NCBI RefSeq assembly: GCF_000204055.1
Contig: NW_006768810.1
Coordinates: 451,253-515,252 of the forward strand
Length of the DNA stretch: 64,000 nt
Origin: Melampsora larici-populina 98AG31
Taxonomy: Eukaryota > Basidiomycota > Pucciniomycetes > Pucciniales > Melampsoraceae
Direction: 5' to 3'
Shown: positions 57,266-64,000 of the stretch, one piece after another
How the letters are laid out: the number at the start of each line of letters is the position of its first letter
Numbering within the stretch: the stretch's first letter is position 1
Translations under genes and position numbers: made by a program
The notes under the pieces: generated by a model
The model's database searches: none
What the model was told of the DNA's origin: nothing
What the model saw: the letters and a program-made list of their open reading frames with translations, nothing else

Positions 57266-58773
57266 TCAGCGAGCAAACCCAGCAAAAAGAGGTAACTTTT
57301 GTCCAAATGAAACTTGTTAAAGGCATACTATTATCTTACCTGTTCAATCCATAATGCTGCCAAGATTTGCAATTGAGCTGAAAGTCTCATCTCCTCTTGC
57401 TTATCTCCTATCAGGTTCTTCATCGGGTTTTTGGAGTAGAATTTGCCTTCAATGTCATCAACCAAGAACCTCCCGTCCTTCAAGACTCTGTAAATTCCTT
57501 TTATAGTGCTGATTCCTGATTCGATTGTGGAGTGTGAGATATTAGCGACGGCCATTTGTGCCAACTGTTGTTTCTCAGATATCTTGTAGGAAAGACAATT
57601 CCACTAAAAAAATTTCAAAGATCGATATCCAAGTTTTCATTAGATAAAGTATCCAATTTTAAGTGTTCACAAAGTAATAGTAAGCTAAATGCAAAGTTGA
57701 CCTTGGTATTTTGGTTTACGTGCTTCTTGAACAACACATCATCCATCATCCCCGAAATTCCATAAAGCATTCCAAACTCTCCCTGAATAAATTGATACCA
57801 GTACCTTGTGGAACTTAATAAACCACAGGTCGGATAAACCTTAATCGCGGCCGATATCAGACTAGAATAAGCCTTTAGGATATCCCAAAGGTGTGTCGAG
57901 TCAGGATAGAAGTCCGAAAGCTTATATTTAATCGAGCCTATCAGCTTTCAAAGTTTTAAAGTATTCAAGACCAAACAACTCACTCACCATTGACGGGGCG
58001 ACACCTAAAATGTAAGGGATAAGTAAGTGTCACTAGATTAAGATGAATAAATGTCGACCAGACAAACCCGCCTTGCATCATTGTTGCAACCAAACTGATG
58101 GTGTCATATATCTCATTCATAAAAGCCATCCATTTTTGAGAGGCCACCAAAACATACCATTCTTTGCCTCGAACGGGTTGGCAGAGCTTTTGGGTATCAA
58201 GAACCATTTTGGAAAATATGAAGAATCTATAGCACTAATTCTTTGAGAAGTCTCACCTGATCTGCATAGCACGGTTTCCCGATACCACATTCAAAATTGG
58301 TCAAGTTGACGCGGTCTGCTAACTGCTTATAATCCCAAAGGTAAAAGGGGTGACAAAAGATCTTCAATCCGTTCAGCTTTTGGTATTGGCGAAACGGAAG
58401 TGGACTTTACTAGATTTCCATCTACCTGAAGATTCAGAAATTCCCCACCGGGATAATTCAAAAGGAATTCATTCAATCCCAATTCCTGCCACAGATGGGG
58501 GCTCAAAGGAAGACTTCTACACTCTTCAAGTAGATCGGTGCTGGTTGCATTTGATCGATTTGAGGCTTTCCTTGAATCCGAGTCCGAGGTAGAAAGTGGA
58601 GAGTGCAAGCGTTTGTCGCAAAGTATATTCTCTGGCTCTGAGCTAGTGAGATTTTTAAGGTGCGGAAGAGCTGAGGATTGCACCAAATAACCTAGACATA
58701 CTGATTTCAATAGACGATAGATATTTTGGGCGAATGAGCCTTTGAAGAATTTTAAGGTCATCTCTGAATGCAT
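57266..58773 (-). CDS. Unknown Cys-containing protein, about 371 residues
   Basis: Exons 58773-58411, 58361-58257, 58186-58068, 58004-57988 (17 nt), 57937-57720, 57603-57340 and 57295-57266 join in phase. Introns are 42-116 nt. Conserved-looking blocks: IFCHPFYLWDYKQLADRVNL, NFECGIGKPCYADQLCQPV, EWYVLVASQKWMAFMNEIYD, SDFYPDSTHLWDI and EFGMLYGISGMMDD. The paired cysteines suggest an extracellular or lumenal protein. I recall similar blocks from basidiomycete proteins of unknown function, but cannot name the family with confidence. A hydrophobic stretch near residues 20-36 may be a signal or anchor. The last exon is tentative, and the 17-nt exon rests only on phase and GT/AG sites. Confidence 0.6.
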
Positions 58774-59973
58774 GTTGAGAGAGGCATAGAAGTCGGATAC
58801 AACCGATATTCATCTCTTAATAGAAACAATGTTTAAGCTCGGGAGATGGTGGAGTTATCAGTCGCCCATTTTGATATTAATCAAATGTGGTAACATGACC
58901 AGACCATTGTTCGGGGTATCTTCTGTGACGCGTAAAATGCGAAAAGGAATAGCGTCAAAATTTCCTTAGAAGCCGCATCACCAAGACGTAGAAATGGGGA
59001 GAAACCACATTAGCTCTGAGCTCACTTGGGGGTCGTGCGGCGATATTGATGTGGGCAGTGAGAAAAACTATGTGCTCTCAAATTCTCGCTGGTACAATGG
59101 ACCAACACGCAGTTCATGATTCACGACGGCGGAGACCTTCGGATCCGTTTCAGCTCTGACGTACATAGACGCACTACGATCTTGCTGATCTTGAAGCAAT
59201 TGGTGAGTTTTCTTCACATTTGCTTGACGCTTCGTCGGGAAGTTTAACTTTGCTCTACTGTTCTGATAGGCTCAGATGTGTCAAAATCCGCGCTAGATTA
59301 CGAGTGTACTTCGGGGCGTACTTCATGATGATGTTCATGCTCTGTAAATCATGACGTCTCAGCGGAGCAGATGAAGGGTGAACGTGTCTTTCTCCCGCTT
59401 CATCTTCTCAGACTCCTTGTGTTCTCCTCAGTCATATGTTATATGTAGAACTCCGTCAGCCGAAACTCAATCTTGAGTCCTTCTCCCCTTCATTTTTTTT
59501 AGAAATGATGCACTTGAGCCATTATGTATTGATGAATCATGCCAAGGAGTGTTTAACAAAAAGGGAAGGAGCATAGTTTCAAGATTAAGGCAAGCGATTG
59601 TAGAGTTCTGGGTGCAATTTCTCGGGAAATGGATGCAAAGTGTGACTGACTGTCGCAATGACTTTTATGACGAGGAGGTGCTTGACAAGTTGAAGCCCTA
59701 AAGTTTAATCAACCTTCTTTGCCCGATCAGATCAAAACAAATCAAAGCTTTCCTTGTATTGGGACTGAAGAGTATGTCATCAAGAACAAGAGCCGTTTGC
59801 TTCGGGCGGCCATTGACCTTCAGAGGCTGGATGCCATTTTTGGAACCATGGCACATTAATAGTGTAACTACAGTTGAAGAAACTACAGTTTACAGAATTG
59901 TACTCAGGTCCCCTCAGGTCCAGCCAATCTTCGATGCAGCTTATCTCCTCAGACTTCAACTCATTTTTTTGCA
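58774..59973. other. Intergenic, divergent promoters
   Basis: Lies between two outward-pointing genes. GT/AG-like sites near 59210-59270 hint at a small spliced transcript, but I find no coherent protein. Confidence 0.4.
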
Positions 59974-61749
59974 ATGTTTGTGTGGTCTACGATTCGTCAG
60001 GTCGGCACCCACGCCTACTCAACGGCCTCTTCGAAACCCACCACGGTCACCAGCTCAGGGTCACTCAAATGGATCGCGATGGGCGGTGTAGGCCTTGGAG
60101 CCGGATATGTGAGTTGATGGATGATCTCTCGTGTGCGATTATCATGACTTTGGGCGTAATCTCCTGAGTGGCGCTTATCTTGCGCTGTGGATAACTAAGC
60201 TGATTACATCATCTTATGCTTCTTCGATTCATAGTGGATGTTCAAATCCAAAGGCATCTCTCCTTTGGAAGCCAAACAACTGGAGGATAAGGCCAAGAAC
60301 ACCCTTGCTAGTATCACGTCCGGTTCTGGCTCTGCATCTCAAGCTGCTCTGAGCCCCGAGGGTGATTTTTTTATAGGCGCTGGAATCAGACACATTTACA
60401 ATTCGAAGGAAAAGCGCTGATTGTTGGTATTCGTAGAATGGCGAGATTTCAAGTTGCAGAAAGTGATTCCATACAATCACAACACATCCACGTTCGTTTT
60501 CGAATTACCGAAGAATGTGCCATCCGGACTCACCATCGCGTCAGCTTTAATCACAAAGTCAGTCGCGAAAGATGGTGAATTGGCATGTACGGATGATAAG
60601 GGAAAACTTGTCATCAGGCCCTACACGGTAAGCCTTCGGGCAATCTGATCAACATGTTGTCAAAATTTTGATCATATATATCGCTTTCAACCGCCTTTAA
60701 CCCAGCCCACTACGCCTCCAGATCAACATGACACTTTACACTGTTTGTCTATCTCATTCCATCTACAATTCTATTGCGTTAAGTTAGCGCACGCGAGTCT
60801 AACGGATATTTGTATAAATGACAACCATACCCTCATCTTTTATGGCGTTGGCTGTGTATAGTGCTCGTAAAGAAGTATACCGAAGGCAAGATGACTAACC
60901 ACATCCACAAGTGGGTCCAGTCTTTCATCTGACACTAGATTTGAACCTGGCGAGCTCATCTTAATCGTCATATATCACTTGGTAGCTTGAAGCCAGGAGA
61001 TTCGCTATCCATGAAGGGCCCCATTCCCAAATGGGCTTACAAGGCCAACGAGTTCAAAGTACCTCATAATTTTCTCCGGGCCCATCAGTGGAGTAGACAC
61101 GGGTCTCTAATCATAATTACGCCGATCTTTTTCACCAGACTATAGGAATGATTGCGGGTGGGAGTGGTATCACGCCACACTGGCAGATCATCCAGGTAGG
61201 CGATACGCATATGCAATCTTGATCCTCCCTGCTTATAGCCTAGGAGGTATCTAACGATATTTTTCTCGAAAGGAAATCGCATCTAACCCCGAGGATCAGA
61301 CCAAGGTGATTCTGTTTTTTTCTAACCAGAAGGAGGAAGATATTCTCCTACGAGAAGAGTTTGAAAGTGAGTAACGGTTTTATCTTCTAAAGGACTCTTA
61401 GTCCAAATCTAATTTGTAACTTTGACAGAACTTCAGAAGGAGAAACCCCATCAGTTCTCCATCAATTTTGTCTTGGATAACCCGCCAAAGGGTTGGTCAA
61501 GTGACTTAAAAGGATACCTGACAGCCTCCCTGCTCAAATCGAAGCTACCATCCCCCAAGCTAGGATCGGACACGAAGATCTTTGTCTGTGGTCCACCTGG
61601 GCAAGTTAGTGCCATCTCGGGTCCGAAGAAGGGTAAAGACCAGGGAGAGCTGGGTGGTATCCTGAAAGAACTTGGGTACACTCAAGACCAGGTTTATAAA
61701 GTTGAGTTTCCACTCTCTCCTCTCACAACAGTATTCGTGTGGTACCTGA
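59974..61749 (+). CDS. MCR1: NADH-cytochrome b5 reductase 2, mitochondrial
   Basis: Exons 59974-60108, 60235-60361, 60437-60627, 60706-60742, 60862-60910, 60986-61058, 61139-61195, 61273-61366, 61429-61700 and 61732-61749 give 350 residues. The enzyme passes electrons from NADH through FAD to cytochrome b5 at the mitochondrial outer membrane/intermembrane space. The start gives a basic presequence and membrane anchor (KWIAMGGVGLGAGY). Then come the FAD motif RPYTPTTPPDQ, the second FAD motif GKMTNHIHNLKPGDS, the NADH site IAGGSGITPHWQ and the C-terminal FVCGPPG. Other MCR1 proteins end soon after the KELGY/YK region, as here; the last 18-nt exon is tentative. Two very short exons (37 and 49 nt) are supported by phase and motif continuity. 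Confidence 0.9.
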
Positions 61750-62794
61750 CTTGGATTTCTGACCCTCGACAATTCTCAGTTCTAAGTCAGTGTATAACTC
61801 GGTCAAATGCTTGCGAGCTTGTTTACGATACTTGGGATAAGGCCAGATATTAAACTATGCTAGAAACGATGGGCTGAAAATATATAATATCAAATCAGTC
61901 CCTCGACTTGCTCTGATTGCCTTCACGTGTGGATTATGAAAGCTATGTACAACTTATAATTTGCGCCACTGGAGCTCTTCTATCATCGCTGTTCTAGATA
62001 TGTAGTCATGTTGATTAACCTCATCGAAACAACGGCCTGGAGGTTCCTGATTAAACGAACTTGTCACAACCCGAATTTGATACTATGTACCAGCTTCCCA
62101 GCTCAGAAATTGATTTTGGTATCGATACTGAGCATGTTGCCACCAGGATAAATCGATGTTTTTTAAACTTCAGGGACTCTTTGATTTATCTAATCGAGGA
62201 CAGTGTGAGATCCATCTGATGGCTTCAAGGGTCAAAGTCCTACAAAGCCTGCGACTGTCTTGGTTCATGAGGGAAAGCTCTAGTCCACCCCTGGTTCTTG
62301 ATGCACTACTCTAGCAGATATTCCAAGACTAATGACCGTTCCAAACCACTCTACTATCGTGCTGGAGAATTCTTGGAGAGGCCAACTAGCTGTAGTTGGT
62401 GCTTGGCTGTTACAACACACATGCTATTCTTGGAAGGAAATCCCATCCCTCTTAGTATGGATTATCCATGTAGACCCATTGCCATCCTCCGATCAGCTGG
62501 CTGATTGTCCAAGGAAATGAGACTTTGTTTTTGGTTGAGCTGGTAGACCACGTCACAGGGCTCTGACTACAGTAAGCATTGAAATCCTTGCCTTTTAAAC
62601 GCGTGCAGACAAGAGTCAAGTGAAGTTTCTTTCTCGCTCACGACCTTGACTCGCGATGATACGAATTATCTCAACGTGGCTGAGGGGTGAAATTAATTAT
62701 ATTCCGACAAAGTGAAATCTGTACAGTGAAATAAAGAAGAGGTATACAACACATTAAAGGAGTTCAATACGCATCTGAAGGTTCTAGAGACTGA
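61750..62794. other. Intergenic between MCR1 and the 62795 gene
   Basis: Convergent 3' sides. Short open frames near 62298-62520 show no recognisable protein. No repeat found. Confidence 0.45.
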
Positions 62795-63544
62795 TTAATC
62801 GATGATAGAGATATATGTGGGTTTTGAAAAGGCTCCCGGATACCCATCCACACTCACTCCTCTCACGATATACCAACCTGGTCCTTGAGGTATGGGATGA
62901 TTGACTTGCACCCTTTCGACCGTGGCTAGGACTGCAGGTGGCTCGTCCAGACTTCGTTTCTTTGACTTTGATCTTTTCATTTTCCTTGGTTTACTACTAA
63001 CTTTTTGTCCTGCGTTGGACCACTTTTGGTCCACCCAACCGGCTTGACTACGTGTTGGTACAGTGGGAAGTTCGGGAACTTCGACGCATCCTGCGCTTGG
63101 ATTGAGTGCTACAAACATTTCCCCAGCGTTTGTGTTATCGTGCACATGAGTGGCCACGCGAACAAAAGTTCCACCTTCTTCTCCCACCTGTATGATATGC
63201 ACGCGTTGGAACCTCAACTTAAGACTAGACTTTGAAAAGGAAAATCACTTACAGCCCAGATCTCGTAGTATTTTGCCCATGCTGCTCCTTTCCAAGACAA
63301 ACCAGAGTGAGTGGTGTTGGTAGCAAAGTAGGGATATGGTTCGCATGGGATTGGATAAAGTGGTGTGAGTTGGTCAATGATATCGAAGCTGAGACAAAGT
63401 CATGGAAGTGCATATCTCAGTATTCTTCTGCTCCATCTCTATACTTATTGTACTCACCTGGCCTCATAGGTCATCCTCGCAACACGTTCTTCCAGCGTGT
63501 CAAACTCAGTAGAAGTCTGACGCGCCCAGCCAGGAACATGATAG
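62795..63544 (-). CDS. Unknown protein, 5' part incomplete
   Basis: Exons 63544-63458, 63388-63253 and 63187-62795 join in phase. Visible blocks: HVPGWARQTSTEFDTLEERV, DIIDQLTPLYPIPCEPYPYF, GLSWKGAAWAKYYEIWAVGE, FVRVATHVHDNTNAGEMFVA, then a Lys/Arg-rich linker (KPRKMKRSKSKKR, a likely NLS) and a C-terminal PGWYIVRGVSVDGYPGAF block. An upstream frame (ATG near 63709, minus) can join through a weak GTTGAC donor to give a longer N-terminus. That part is uncertain, so the first exon here is given without a start. No family recognised. Confidence 0.55.
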
Positions 63545-64000
63545 CTATTGTTTGATGGTTTTGTAAGTCAGAAACTAGGTCAGTACGCGTCAACATTGAT
63601 ATTTGAAACCCGATTGGAGAAAGTTGCGGGAAATCAAGAAATGATTCAATCGCTAATTGTGTTCGCAATGCGTTCGCAATTGGTTCGCTGTACATCATCG
63701 ATACCGTCACGGTTGCGAGCTATCAGGCTTTGTGCCGTGTTTCAACCTTGTTCAATTTACAGTCAATTTCACATAGCTTGGAAAGAATTCCACGCCAATT
63801 TGCCCAAGTTTGGCGGGCAAAAGTTTCCAAGCTTTCTGCAATTGACTGTACCTCTTTATAAAATATTAGAGCCTCATTCCAAGATCAGACACGACAAGCA
63901 TTGTCTCTTTTGAACAGGTGACAAAACTTCTTAGGAGTACTAACCACAGATCAATTACCCTTTAGAGGGAGTATGTACCGGGGTCCTAAGCAAATCATTT
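63545..64000. other. Possible 5' exon and promoter of the preceding gene
   Basis: A minus-strand frame from about 63709 to 63590 may be the first exon of the 62795 gene. Beyond that no coding signal is seen up to the window end. Confidence 0.35.

Noticed and set aside
59085..59320. Possible small spliced gene with GTGAGT and GATAG sites
   Set aside because: The only reading frame is about 20 codons; no downstream exon continues it.
62298..62520. Two overlapping plus-strand frames of about 65 codons
   Set aside because: No motif, no splice context; intergenic between convergent genes.
1..64000. tRNA, rRNA or CRISPR arrays
   Set aside because: No cloverleaf with a consistent T-arm, no rRNA-like blocks, and no spaced direct repeats were seen by eye. 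A tRNAscan-SE run would settle the tRNA question.

Overview
The window looks like nuclear DNA of a basidiomycete, most likely a rust fungus (Pucciniales). Its genes carry many short GT-AG introns of about 45-150 nt. The recognisable host genes are of fungal type: a CaMKK/SAK1-like kinase, DNA polymerase eta, acetyl-CoA synthetase and a mitochondrial NADH-cytochrome b5 reductase. They lie in AT-rich DNA crowded with transposons, including a KDZ element with CxC5/CxC6-like cysteine clusters, a type known from basidiomycetes. The species cannot be fixed from the sequence alone.

Layout. 1-3068: the 5' half of a Ty1/copia element on the minus strand (LTR, PBS, gag-protease-integrase), cut by the window edge. 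3069-7005: no gene. 7006-11137: a complete Tc1-like element (DD34E) with almost identical 159-bp TIRs and TA target duplications, carrying an intact transposase and a second intact 515-codon gene. 11932-20205: host block (kinase, Pol eta, unknown gene). About 20700-26850: a DIRS-type retrotransposon (Gag-like, RT/RNase H, tyrosine recombinase). 27000-31140: MITEs and foldbacks. 31478-34221: acetyl-CoA synthetase. About 34733-42802: a KDZ element with its transposase, an alpha-kinase-like gene and a Cys-rich gene. 42805-51065: a nested pile built around an old copia element that has taken a solo LTR and several MITEs. 52308-64000: host genes (small membrane protein, unknown Cys-containing protein, MCR1, an incomplete unknown gene) and a trehalose-6-phosphate synthase relic split by a MITE.

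How parts fit. The host genes do not form one pathway. The coherent units are the mobile elements, and two of them, the Tc1-like and KDZ elements, carry intact multi-exon accessory genes whose function is not obvious from their transposases. Exon models were built by hand from GT/AG sites, reading phase and family similarity. Each model given as complete sums to a whole number of codons, but no transcript evidence was available.
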